Shown here: positions 1-7,818 of the stretch, in pieces | Layout: the number at the start of each line of letters is the position of its first letter | Numbering within the stretch: the stretch's first letter is position 1 | Assembly: GCF_030812775.1 (NCBI RefSeq) | Contig: NZ_JAUSTI010000021.1 | Coordinates: 1-64,000 of the forward strand | Direction: 5' to 3' | Source of the DNA: Paenibacillus tundrae | GTDB lineage: Bacteria; Bacillota; Bacilli; Paenibacillales; Paenibacillaceae | Length of the DNA: 64,000 nucleotides | Position numbers and translations under genes: made by a program | The notes under the pieces: model-generated | The model's database searches: none | What the model was told of the DNA's origin: nothing | What the model saw: the letters and a program-made list of their open reading frames with translations, nothing else

Positions 1-387
1 GGCATAACCCTGGGAAAAAGAAGGTCAAAAGCGGTTGTGCGAGGGAGGTCGCTCCGGGATCAGGTGCGCTTCCAATCGCTGTTGCTCCTCGGTGGCCTGA
101 ATGTATGAATGCAAGGAAGCCACCGAGTATCAAAGGCGAGCGCTGCGCTTCTCCAACGCATCCTGATCCCTCCGCTCCTGCCTCGCACGGAGGAGGTAGT
201 AAGGGATATGCCCGCCAGCCCTGGGCATAACCCTGGGAAAAAGAAGGTCAAAAGCGGTTGTGCGAGGGAGGTCGCTCCGGGATCAGGTGCGCTTCCAATC
301 GCTGTTGCTCCTCGGTGGTCTGAATGTATGGATGCCAAGGAAGCCACCGAGTATCAAAGGCGATCGCTTCGCTTCTCCAGCGCATGG
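1..387. repeat. Tandem long-hairpin repeat, period about 223 bp
   Basis: Bases 1-160 recur almost exactly at 224-385, and the first copy enters from outside the window. One full unit (about 119-318) has nested complementary arms: CCACCGAG at 120-127 pairs with CTCGGTGG at 311-318, CCTGATCCC at 162-170 with GGGATCAGG at 279-287, CCTCGCAC at 181-188 with GTGCGAGG at 260-267, and TATGCCC at 207-213 with GGGCATA at 223-229. A further left half (342-387) is cut short before the solute-binding gene. There is no convincing gene here; the open frames are incidental. It could be a dispersed palindromic repeat or a structured transcript. Confidence 0.75.
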
Positions 388-455
388 GAAAGATTAAGAC
401 AAGGCTCGCTAAGCGAGGGACAATTCATTTAAACTACATTAGGGAGAGTGTATGT

Positions 456-1754
456 ATGAAAAAAATGACGAAGTTTACGCTGCTTATGCTCATTGCGTTT
501 TCCGTTATGCTTGCAGGCTGTGGTAATGGTGACAAGAGCGGTAGTCCAATTAATACGGATCCGCAAGGCAGCGGGGAAGCCGCGACAGGCGATAAAACGA
601 TTAAAATCTTTCAATTCAAAGTGGAAATTGCGGAAGCGCTTAACCGGCTCAAAGCTGAGTATGAATCAGCTCATCCTGGCGTCAAATTGGATATTCAAAC
701 CGTGGGCGGTGGTAGTGACTACGGTGCAGCACTGAAAGCGAAGTTCGCCGCAGGTGAGCAGCCGGATATTTTCAATGTAGGTGGATATCGTGAGCTAGAT
801 ACTTGGCTGGAATACTTGGAAGACCTGTCTGATGAGTCTTGGGCGAAGGATGCGCTGGAAGTAGCGAAGGAGCCTATGATGAAAGACGGCAAGCTCTATG
901 GGCAGCCCCTGGCATTAGAAGGATACGGCTTCATCTACAATAAGGATCTGTTTGCCCAAGCGGGCATCACAGAAATTCCAACGACACTGGAGCAATTGGA
1001 TCAAGCTGCACAGAAGTTACAAGCGGCAGGAATCACACCGTTTTCTAACGGATATCAAGAATGGTGGGTACTCGGTAATCATAATGTGAACGTAGCATTT
1101 GCTAACCAAACGGATCCAGTAAAATTCATTGAAGGTCTTAATGAAGGAACAGAGAAAATCCCGGGCAACCAAGTATTTGCAGATTGGATCAACTTGCTCG
1201 ATTTAACACTGAAGTATAGTAACAAAAACCCGTTGACTACGGACTACAATACGCAAGTAACTCTATTTGCTACCGGTGAAGCTGCGATGATGCAACAAGG
1301 GAACTGGACGCAAGTACAGATTGACGGAATTGATCCTAACCTGAACCTGGGTATCTTGCCGATGCCAATTACGAACGAACCAAATGATAAATTGTTTGTG
1401 GGTGTGCCGAACTACTGGGTCGTGAACAAGAATTCGCAAGTAAAAGACGAAGCTAAACAATTTCTGGAGTGGCTCGTAACCTCTGATGTGGGTAAGCAGT
1501 ACATGACGAAAGAGTTCAAGTTCATCCCAGCATTCAGTACGATTGAAGCATCAGAAGAGGATCTGGGCGATTTGGCTACAGACATTATGAAATACAGTCA
1601 GGAGAACAAAACATTAAGCTGGAACTTCAACCGTTTCCCTGAAGGGGTTCCACAAGAATATGGTAGCACGATTCAAGCCTATGTAGCAGGCAAATCAGAT
1701 AAAGCCGGCTTGCTTGATGCCTTGCAGCAAAACTGGGATAGTCTGAAAAAGTAA
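456..1754 (+). CDS. ABC transporter extracellular sugar-binding lipoprotein
   Basis: Predicted family-1 type solute-binding protein of 432 residues, anchored outside the membrane and handing a sugar or oligosaccharide to an ABC permease. It has a lipoprotein signal peptide with lipobox LAGC and the lipidated Cys at residue 22. The mature protein shows the usual features of carbohydrate binders: FKVEIAEALNRL near the N-terminus, the GKLYGQPLALEGYGFIYNK segment, and GEAAMMQQGNW in the C-terminal lobe. The start at 456 was chosen because AGGGAGAG lies 7 bases upstream and the signal peptide begins there; an upstream in-frame ATG at 324 lies inside the repeat. No permease genes follow, so partners are upstream or elsewhere. 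The substrate cannot be read from sequence. Confidence 0.9.
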   Translation: MKKMTKFTLLMLIAFSVMLAGCGNGDKSGSPINTDPQGSGEAATGDKTIKIFQFKVEIAEALNRLKAEYESAHPGVKLDIQTVGGGSDYGAALKAKFAAGEQPDIFNVGGYRELDTWLEYLEDLSDESWAKDALEVAKEPMMKDGKLYGQPLALEGYGFIYNKDLFAQAGITEIPTTLEQLDQAAQKLQAAGITPFSNGYQEWWVLGNHNVNVAFANQTDPVKFIEGLNEGTEKIPGNQVFADWINLLDLTLKYSNKNPLTTDYNTQVTLFATGEAAMMQQGNWTQVQIDGIDPNLNLGILPMPITNEPNDKLFVGVPNYWVVNKNSQVKDEAKQFLEWLVTSDVGKQYMTKEFKFIPAFSTIEASEEDLGDLATDIMKYSQENKTLSWNFNRFPEGVPQEYGSTIQAYVAGKSDKAGLLDALQQNWDSLKK

Positions 1755-1806
1755 ACAGAAGCTATTCTAATGACAATACATGTACGAATTCGCTAAAAAT
1801 TAAATA

Positions 1807-2090
1807 TTATCCACAGAAAAAGGTTATCCACACCCGTTAACGAAATGAAAAAAAGTAAAACAATGTACAAAACGCGAGTAAAGCCAGCCAGAATATCGTT
1901 TCTGGTTGGCTTTTTCTTGTGATCTGCCGGACAAATAGGAAGAATGTCCATCTAGAACGGACAATAACTCAAATTGTCTTTAGGAAATGTGGATAATCGA
2001 AGTATGAGATTCATACGATTAAGCACATGTTATCCAGTTCATCCACCACATGTGGATATCCTGTGACTAGAAGCGACTAGATGTGGATAG
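1807..2090. other. DnaA-box cluster 1
   Basis: Gap between the sugar-binding gene and tetR. Perfect Bacillus-type DnaA boxes TTATCCACA occur at 1807-1815 and 1824-1832, and a perfect reverse copy at 1988-1996. Near matches are TTATCCAGT at 2030-2038 and reverse-strand TGTGGATAT at 2051-2059 and TGTGGATAG at 2082-2090. Six sites in under 300 bp is far above chance. No dnaA or dnaN lies nearby, so it is not the standard oriC. A DnaA-titrating or DnaA-regulatory cluster, as described in B. subtilis, is the simplest reading. Confidence 0.7.
1880..1916 (+). terminator. Rho-independent terminator after the sugar-binding gene
   Basis: AAAGCCAGCCAGAA and TTCTGGTTGGCTTT form a strong stem around a short loop, followed by a T run. 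It lies 125 bases past the stop and inside DnaA-box cluster 1. Confidence 0.9.
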
Positions 2091-2125
2091 GTCTAACGAA
2101 TTTATAGGGTTCACTATTATCCTTA

Positions 2126-2161
2126 TTGCTTTTTATTGATTAGTACTATATAGTTCTAATC
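2126..2161 (+). promoter_or_regulatory. tetR promoter and overlapping operator palindrome
   Basis: A near-perfect 24-bp palindrome (2138-2161, 22 of 24 positions symmetric, core TAGTACTATATAGTTCTA) directly abuts the tetR ATG. TTGCTT at 2126-2131 and TATAGT at 2149-2154, 17 bases apart, make a plausible promoter with its -10 inside the palindrome. Transcription would begin at about 2161, giving a leaderless mRNA; no Shine-Dalgarno sequence is present. Autorepression is inferred. Confidence 0.6.
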
Positions 2162-2791
2162 ATGAAAGAACAACAACCCAAAACTCAGAATACTCAGTCT
2201 ACCCGATCTAAGAGCTCAAGTCCATTGAATCGAACAAAAGCGGTGGAAGTTGCCGCAGAGCTGTTTTTGCGCCAAGGCTATAGCTATGTCAGCATGGATG
2301 AGGTTGTACGAACAAGCGGAGTATCGAAATCTAACATCTATTATCATTTCAAAAACAAGGAGGAACTGCTGCAAGCGGTTGTACAGCACTGGATCACACA
2401 GTATGAGTCGCAGCTATATCTGCTGCTCAGTCAGCACGAGCGAGGAGTAGAGGAACGAATCTATTCGTTTATCTCCATGTTGTCTGCAGGCATTGAAGCA
2501 CGTAATTATGAGGGGAGCTGCCCCTTTATTACCCTTTACATGCAGACACCAGCGAGTGCGCCGGAGGTAAAAGAAAGCATATCACGCTTCTTCCGTGAGA
2601 TGCAGCCAATGGTCGAAAAGTTGCTGCAGCAAGGGCTTGATCGGGGTGAATTCCGCAAGGGAATTGAACCTCATTCTGCATCCTCACTATTTATTGCAGC
2701 ACTAGAGGGCTCGCTAGTTCTTGCAGAGACTGCCCGAGATACGTCGGTGATCGAGCAATCCGTGCGGACATTTTGTCAGATGCTTCGTTAA
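2162..2791 (+). CDS. TetR/AcrR family transcriptional regulator
   Basis: 209 residues, the usual TetR size. Residues about 24-70 hold the helix-turn-helix (RTKAVEVAAELFLRQGY, then MDEVVRTSGVSKSNIYYHF), which is highly typical of the family. The variable C-terminal helical domain would bind an inducer and dimerise. The ATG at 2162 follows an operator palindrome with no ribosome-binding site; no other ATG precedes the HTH. It very likely represses itself and the downstream SDR/hydrolase gene, since both are preceded by 24-bp palindromes sharing TAGTACT-N4-AGTnCTA. Its stop codon lies in the loop of a terminator hairpin, so the next gene needs its own promoter. Confidence 0.93.
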   Translation: MKEQQPKTQNTQSTRSKSSSPLNRTKAVEVAAELFLRQGYSYVSMDEVVRTSGVSKSNIYYHFKNKEELLQAVVQHWITQYESQLYLLLSQHERGVEERIYSFISMLSAGIEARNYEGSCPFITLYMQTPASAPEVKESISRFFREMQPMVEKLLQQGLDRGEFRKGIEPHSASSLFIAALEGSLVLAETARDTSVIEQSVRTFCQMLR

Positions 2792-2807
2792 ACGAAGCTC
2801 TTTTTTT
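2782..2807 (+). terminator. Terminator overlapping the end of tetR
   Basis: GCTTCGTT-A-AACGAAGC is a perfect 8-bp stem followed by TCTTTTTTT. The tetR stop codon is in the loop region. Confidence 0.85.
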
Positions 2808-2813
2808 GAATAT

Positions 2814-2837
2814 AAGTAGTACTGAACAGTACTACTT
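2814..2837 (+). promoter_or_regulatory. Operator palindrome upstream of the SDR/hydrolase gene
   Basis: Perfect 11-bp arms, AAGTAGTACTG at 2814-2824 and CAGTACTACTT at 2827-2837, separated by AA. The core matches the palindrome in front of tetR, so TetR is the likely ligand. It sits between the tetR terminator and the ribosome-binding site of the next gene. Confidence 0.7.
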
Positions 2838-2850
2838 GAGAGGCGGATAT

Positions 2851-4848
2851 ATGATAATGGAAACTTGTACATACACAACAGGAATGGGCATAACCAATCA
2901 TGAAGCTACAACCATCTTCCTTACGGGCAGCACTGGATTCATCGGTAAGGAGGCAGTCAAACAACTCATGGATGAAAACTCGAATCTGATCCTGCTTGTG
3001 CGATCCAAAGTAAAAGCCAAAGCCACACTAGAAGCATATGGTGTAGCGGACTTTAGTCGAATTACGTTTGTTCAAGGGGATTTATCCGTTTCGGGACTTG
3101 GGCTTAGTACAGAAGATTATAAACTAGCATCTGGAGCAAATGTCATCATTCATGCGGGTGGGACGATGGATGTGACACTGGAGCGAACGGTAGCAGAGCG
3201 TACTTTTATGAATGGGGCCAGGGGAATTGCAGCGCTTGCTGAAGAGATTCATCGTGCACACGGATTAAAACATTTAATCCACGTTGTTGGTTTTATGAGT
3301 CCTTATGGGAAAAATGATACAGAGGAAGAGGGTTCTACTGAGGGGAATTCCCTCACTTCATCAAGGAATTGGCTTAGCTTGAGCAGCAACATGTTGCATA
3401 CCGAGAGTGCCTATGAACATATGAAATTCGAAGCAGACGCGTATATTCGTCAGCACGCGGAGCGGTGTGCCTATCCTCTATCCGTTGTGAATCCAAGTAC
3501 AGTTGTAGGTGCATATCCAACGGGGGAAACAGAACAAACAGGTGGCATTGGTATGCTTGTACGAGCAATGAGCAAGGGAAGAATGCCGATCATTCCTGGG
3601 GGACCATCTCACTGGTTGCCGCTCATATCTAATGATGTGGTTGCACAAACGATTGTTTATCTATCCAGAGAAGTAGAACCCAATGGAGGTACATATCCCG
3701 TATTACTGCCAAAGGAAGACAGTCCTAATATGAAGGAACTTATTCAACTTATGGCGACAACATTGGATGTACCTTCGCCTCGGTGGTCGGCTCCTCTTCC
3801 AGTGATTCATGCGGCGATGAAGGCTGGTGGGGAACGCATTAGTGGTATTCCACCAGAGTCCATCACGTTTATTACGAAGCGGCATTTTGATGTGGAACAG
3901 ACGGAGCAATTATTTCTGCGCACGGGGCAAAGCATACCTAATGTTGTTCCATTACTACCCCATATTATTGCTGATCTAGACTATCGTTTAACTAATCCGA
4001 TCGTTGCAGCCAAAGCTCTACCTGAGGGTTGGGTGCGGACACGAAAAGGGAATCTAGCGGTGCTTGTCCACGAAGGTCAAGGCGAGCCATGGGTAATCAT
4101 TCATGGATTAATGAGTAGTGCAAATGAAATGTTACCTCTGGGGCAGGCGTTACAGCGTTTAACGGGGAATCCAATTTGGCTAGTGGATCTTGCAGGATTC
4201 GGTCGTTCTCCAGCTCTAAATGCAGTGCAAGATGAAGCAGGTTTTAACGGCCAGGTTAAGGCGATTGCGGAGGTGTTGAATGAGATATCTGGTTCATTCA
4301 GACTCGTAGGGCACTCTATTGGGGCAAACTTAGCTGGAGCAGTCCTGCGAGAATATAATCGGAAGGATGTTCAATTGGCTGTACTACAACCGGTGTGGAC
4401 AGCTTCTGAAGATGCCGTTCAACGCTTAGCGTCTAAGCTACCTAGAAGAATGCTGCAAAAACAACTCTCCCGAATGAGCCCGCGGCGCCTAGTAAGGCAA
4501 TTCAAACGTGCAGACTCCACTACGATAGACGAAACTGCACTTCTAGCATATGCCGAGAGAGTCTCTATTAGCTTGCGATCCCCTCGGATCGCTGGAGCCA
4601 GTGCCGATCTTCTTCGCTGGATTCAGCGTCCGGATCGAGCTGTCGTTCCAACCTATGATGAAGCAATAAGAACACTATTCGTGTGGGGCAGGGCAGATAC
4701 CGGATACGGGCGTCCGCAGGAGCTTCCGACCTCCTTGAAGTGTGCAGAGCTTCCTTATGGACACCAGTTTCCAATTTTTCATCCACAAGAGACAGCGAGG
4801 ATACTTGCTGATTGGAAAACAGAACAGGAATTGAAGACGCATGCCTGA
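2851..4848 (+). CDS. Fusion protein: extended SDR oxidoreductase plus alpha/beta hydrolase
   Basis: 665 residues with two enzymatic halves. The N-terminal half is an extended short-chain dehydrogenase/reductase-like domain: TGSTGFIG nucleotide-binding loop at about residues 25-32 and a YEHMK (YxxxK) catalytic pair near 188-192, resembling the NAD-binding-4 (thioester or fatty-acyl reductase) group. The C-terminal half, from about residue 395, is an alpha/beta hydrolase with nucleophile elbow GHSIG near 487-491 and a late His in YGHQFP. The start at 2851 follows GAGAGGCGG and lies after the operator; an earlier in-frame ATG at 2773 would overlap tetR, its terminator and the operator. Substrate is unknown; a role with a lipid or hydrophobic ester is an inference. 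Confidence 0.85.
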   Translation: MIMETCTYTTGMGITNHEATTIFLTGSTGFIGKEAVKQLMDENSNLILLVRSKVKAKATLEAYGVADFSRITFVQGDLSVSGLGLSTEDYKLASGANVIIHAGGTMDVTLERTVAERTFMNGARGIAALAEEIHRAHGLKHLIHVVGFMSPYGKNDTEEEGSTEGNSLTSSRNWLSLSSNMLHTESAYEHMKFEADAYIRQHAERCAYPLSVVNPSTVVGAYPTGETEQTGGIGMLVRAMSKGRMPIIPGGPSHWLPLISNDVVAQTIVYLSREVEPNGGTYPVLLPKEDSPNMKELIQLMATTLDVPSPRWSAPLPVIHAAMKAGGERISGIPPESITFITKRHFDVEQTEQLFLRTGQSIPNVVPLLPHIIADLDYRLTNPIVAAKALPEGWVRTRKGNLAVLVHEGQGEPWVIIHGLMSSANEMLPLGQALQRLTGNPIWLVDLAGFGRSPALNAVQDEAGFNGQVKAIAEVLNEISGSFRLVGHSIGANLAGAVLREYNRKDVQLAVLQPVWTASEDAVQRLASKLPRRMLQKQLSRMSPRRLVRQFKRADSTTIDETALLAYAERVSISLRSPRIAGASADLLRWIQRPDRAVVPTYDEAIRTLFVWGRADTGYGRPQELPTSLKCAELPYGHQFPIFHPQETARILADWKTEQELKTHA

Positions 4849-4872
4849 ACCCAATGGAATCGTATACACAAC

Positions 4873-5097
4873 CTATCCACAATCCGCAGCCCTACTAGAG
4901 GCCGTGTAAATTCTTACGGTAGTTTTTCCTACAAATACACAACATATGCACAACATACGAAAGGTTACCCACAGAATTGTGGGTAACTGTACACAGTCTG
5001 TGGGTAACTTATGCACAAAATATCCACAGCCTGTTGAGGGACAGCAGTTTTTAGTGGAATTGGTGTTATTTTCAGTGATTAAATATAGATATCCACA
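4873..5097. other. DnaA-box-like cluster 2
   Basis: Gap after the SDR/hydrolase gene. One-mismatch versions of TTATCCACA occur at 4873-4881 (CTATCCACA), 4965-4973 (TTACCCACA), 5009-5017 (TTATGCACA), 5020-5028 and 5089-5097 (ATATCCACA). Reverse copies TGTGGGTAA are at 4978-4986 and 4999-5007. No perfect box is present, unlike cluster 1. The two clusters bracket the tetR-SDR pair. Confidence 0.55.
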
Positions 5098-5126
5098 GAC
5101 CCACATGATGCCTCACCAAAGAATAA

Positions 5127-5210
5127 CAAGAAACCCCCTTTGTTCAACAAGATGAAGTTCATCTTATGCGATGTCTTCACTAACTTGTCAACCAAAGGGG
5201 GTTATTCTTG
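5127..5210 (-). terminator. Long hairpin, probable terminator of the chemoreceptor gene
   Basis: AACCCCCTTTG near 5132-5142 pairs with CAAAGGGGGTT near 5193-5203, enclosing a second perfect hairpin (AAGATGAA/TTCATCTT). Read on the minus strand the stem is followed by a T-rich tract, which suits the chemoreceptor gene ending at 5303. It may also stop plus-strand transcripts. Confidence 0.6.
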
Positions 5211-5302
5211 ATGCAGTCATCCATGCTTATAAAACGGACAGACCACATGATAAGGCTCATTGAATCTAAACGGTATGTTGAATTAACATAGGCAGATGAT
5301 TA

Positions 5303-7279
5303 TTAGACCTTTGTATTGAAACGGCTAACCTCACGTAATAATTGATCCGCATGGTCAGACAAAGCTTTGGCTGCAATGGATATGTTGCCAATGGATTGGG
5401 ATTGTTCCGTTGTGGAAGAAGCAGCTTCCTCAGTAGAGGCGGCACTTTCCTCGGCAACGGCTGCTAGCCCTGTCATAACGTCTGACACTTGAGCGGCACC
5501 TGATTTGATTTCGTTCATACCTGTCGTGATCGAGTTAATTTTGTGAATAATCTCATCAATAGATTGGCGAATAAGCTCAAAGGATGCTGAGGTGTCTGCC
5601 ATGGAATCGGACTGCTCCGCACTATTCAGGCGGAATTGTTCCAGTTCGGTTGCACTCTGTTGACCTGCAGCGTGTAGATCCTTCAATAACTGATCGATTC
5701 CAGCTACAGACTGAGAGGATTGTTCCGCAAGCTTACGCACTTCACCAGCGACTACAGCGAAGCCTTTGCCATGCTCCCCAGCGCGGGCAGCCTCAATGGA
5801 GGCATTCAATGCCAATAGATTAGTTTGGGCTGCGATGTTCTGAATACTACCGGTAATGACTGAAATTTCACCGAGCTTACTTAATAACAATTGATTGGAC
5901 GTTTCCACTCGATTGGTTGATTCATGTCCTGCTTGGGAGAGATCATTCTGCCTTGCGATCGCATCGTTTCCGCTCTCCATCGCATGATTCACGTCCAGAA
6001 TGGTTTCGGATGCTTGGCGTGCCTCGTCTGTAATTTGATCAATCACTTTATTGATGCCTGATACCATCTCAGCTCCGGCTTGAATGGATTCAGCTTGTTC
6101 GCCTGCACCTTTGGCAATCTCATCAATAACGGTCGAGATCTGCCCCGCAATTTCATTACTACCCGATGCATCCTTAAACATCGTCTGAGAGGAAGATTGC
6201 ACTTGTTGTGCAGACTGATCGACCTGTTGAATCAGACTGCGAAGTGAAGATGACATCTCATTGAAGGATGCTCCGAGCTGAGCAATCTCATCTTTTCCTT
6301 TAACGGAAACCTGCACGGTGAGATCACCTGCGGCCAATTGTTGTGCACTGTTTTTCATCGCAATCAAAGGCTTAATCGTTTTTAAGGCTAAGAAATAGGC
6401 AAGAGCAGCCAAAATGAGAGTGAAGATCACGATAAATGCAACAAACAGTTGTCTCGTATTCGTGAATTCAGCTAAAGCAGATGCCTTGGAGATGGATGTC
6501 GCTGCAATCCAATTGGTGTTTGGAATTTTCTCATAATAGATAAGCTGACGATCATTGTTGTATGTATACTCTGATAGTCCACTTGGCTCTGCAAGCATTT
6601 TACCTACGATTTCTGTATAGTCACTCTGCTCGGCAAGCGGCGTATTCAGCAGCTCTTGGTTAGGGTGAGAGAGTACTACGCCAGTTTGATCTAGTAAAAA
6701 GGTGAAGCCGTGCTCTGTTTTAATCGAGCTAATCTCATCTTTGATTGAATCCAACGAGATATTTTCTGAGATAGCTCCTTGAAAGTTTCCATTTGTGTCA
6801 TGCAGGGGTACCCCAATAAAAATAGACTGTACACCCGCTTGGGTTACATAAGCATCACTGAAAGTAAGCTGATTAGAAGCCTTGATAGCAAGGTACCACG
6901 GGCGCTGACGCGCATCGAAGGATGCATCTGGCTGAAAACCTGCACCATCTAGATATGTACCATCTTCAAGTCCAAAATAAATCGTAGCGATATCTTCCTT
7001 ATTACTTGGCAACTGGAATGCCTGAAGGTGCTCCATGCTAATTTCTTGGAGTGGAACAGTGTCATTGATGACCTTTCCGACGGTTTCAATCACTTTGGCT
7101 TGTGTCATCGCCCAGCCGTCGACCTCAGTTACAGCTTTTTGAACGGTGCTTTGCAGCTCATTATCTACCGATTCTGTAGCTTGTTTCTCAATAACGTAGA
7201 GAGAGATGTATCCAATCGGTGCTGCCAGCAGGATACAGATGGCGGTGACGATAAAAATGACTTTGGTTTTTAGTGTCAT
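5303..7279 (-). CDS. Methyl-accepting chemotaxis protein with extracellular Cache sensor
   Basis: 658 residues. Order: TM1 at about 7-28; extracellular dCache-type sensor (RQRPWYLAIK motif); TM2 at about 277-298; HAMP at about 300-352; cytoplasmic signalling coiled coil to the end, with the conserved hairpin tip (QTNLLALNASIEAARAGE) near 480-500. It would sense a small ligand and control CheA. The start at 7279 was chosen because GAGG precedes it by 8 bases and TM1 begins immediately; a longer in-frame start at 7360 overlaps the promoter. It is divergent from a cheW-like gene, and both have sigma-D-like promoters. The ligand is unknown. Confidence 0.95.
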   Translation of the reverse strand: MTLKTKVIFIVTAICILLAAPIGYISLYVIEKQATESVDNELQSTVQKAVTEVDGWAMTQAKVIETVGKVINDTVPLQEISMEHLQAFQLPSNKEDIATIYFGLEDGTYLDGAGFQPDASFDARQRPWYLAIKASNQLTFSDAYVTQAGVQSIFIGVPLHDTNGNFQGAISENISLDSIKDEISSIKTEHGFTFLLDQTGVVLSHPNQELLNTPLAEQSDYTEIVGKMLAEPSGLSEYTYNNDRQLIYYEKIPNTNWIAATSISKASALAEFTNTRQLFVAFIVIFTLILAALAYFLALKTIKPLIAMKNSAQQLAAGDLTVQVSVKGKDEIAQLGASFNEMSSSLRSLIQQVDQSAQQVQSSSQTMFKDASGSNEIAGQISTVIDEIAKGAGEQAESIQAGAEMVSGINKVIDQITDEARQASETILDVNHAMESGNDAIARQNDLSQAGHESTNRVETSNQLLLSKLGEISVITGSIQNIAAQTNLLALNASIEAARAGEHGKGFAVVAGEVRKLAEQSSQSVAGIDQLLKDLHAAGQQSATELEQFRLNSAEQSDSMADTSASFELIRQSIDEIIHKINSITTGMNEIKSGAAQVSDVMTGLAAVAEESAASTEEAASSTTEQSQSIGNISIAAKALSDHADQLLREVSRFNTKV

Positions 7280-7350
7280 AAAATTTACCTCGTTTCTGAA
7301 ATAACGCCCCGGGACTTTAGTCCTTGAACGAATGTTTGAATATACTATGT

Positions 7351-7378
7351 ATATCGTCAATGATTTGCTGTAATGTTA
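7351..7378 (-). promoter_or_regulatory. Sigma-D-type promoter for the chemoreceptor gene
   Basis: On the minus strand TAAC (7375-7378) is followed after 16 bases by GACGATAT (7351-7358). The B. subtilis sigma-D consensus is TAAA-N14-16-GCCGATAT. It lies about 70 bases before the start codon. Confidence 0.65.
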
Positions 7379-7507
7379 CAGATGTGGAATAGGTAATATG
7401 AACCATGCAGGTTGCCAAATGAAAAAGGGTGGACTTGTTCTCTCTGCTAGATGGGGAAGAGAGGATTTTGCGGGTAAATGCTAGAATCTCCGATTCATAT
7501 TACAGGG

Positions 7508-7535
7508 TAAAATTTCACCTGACCTAGACCGATAT
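7508..7535 (+). promoter_or_regulatory. Sigma-D-type promoter for the cheW-like gene
   Basis: TAAA (7508-7511), 16 bases, then ACCGATAT (7528-7535): 11 of 12 consensus positions for sigma-D. Transcription would start near 7543, just before a MITE, so the repeat lies in the transcribed leader. Confidence 0.65.
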
Positions 7536-7550
7536 AATATGAATGAAGAT

Positions 7551-7716
7551 TAGGGCGCGTGTCTCAAAACTCGCTGAAGTGCATCTTTTACCGTCTTTTC
7601 GCCCCCTGCTGCGTCACTTTCCCTTGACGTGCCCCGGCACGCCTGCGGAAAACTTTCTTGCTTGGAACGAAAATTCGTCAAAATCTGCGTCCTTCGGAGT
7701 TTTCAGACACGCCCTA
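7551..7716. repeat. MITE-like element in the cheW leader
   Basis: About 166 bp, bounded by inverted ends TAGGGCGCGTGTCTCAAAAC (7551 on) and its near complement ending ACACGCCCTA (7716). TA at both edges may be a target duplication. It has no coding capacity; the open frame across it is incidental. Imperfect 20-bp terminal repeats and a short length fit a non-autonomous transposable element. Confidence 0.7.
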
Positions 7717-7818
7717 GTTATGCCGAATGACGAAGCCTAGTGAAATTAATTTTATCTACAGATGAAGTATAACGATGTAAGGTTCTAAAAATGGAAATGA
7801 GAAGGGTCTGAGGGATCT

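Noticed and set aside
1..387. CRISPR array.
   Set aside because: The repeat period is about 223 bp with long self-complementary units, not short repeats with unique spacers, and no cas genes are present.
1807..2090. Chromosomal or plasmid replication origin.
   Set aside because: DnaA boxes are dense, but dnaA, dnaN, rep genes, an AT-rich unwinding element and plasmid functions are absent.
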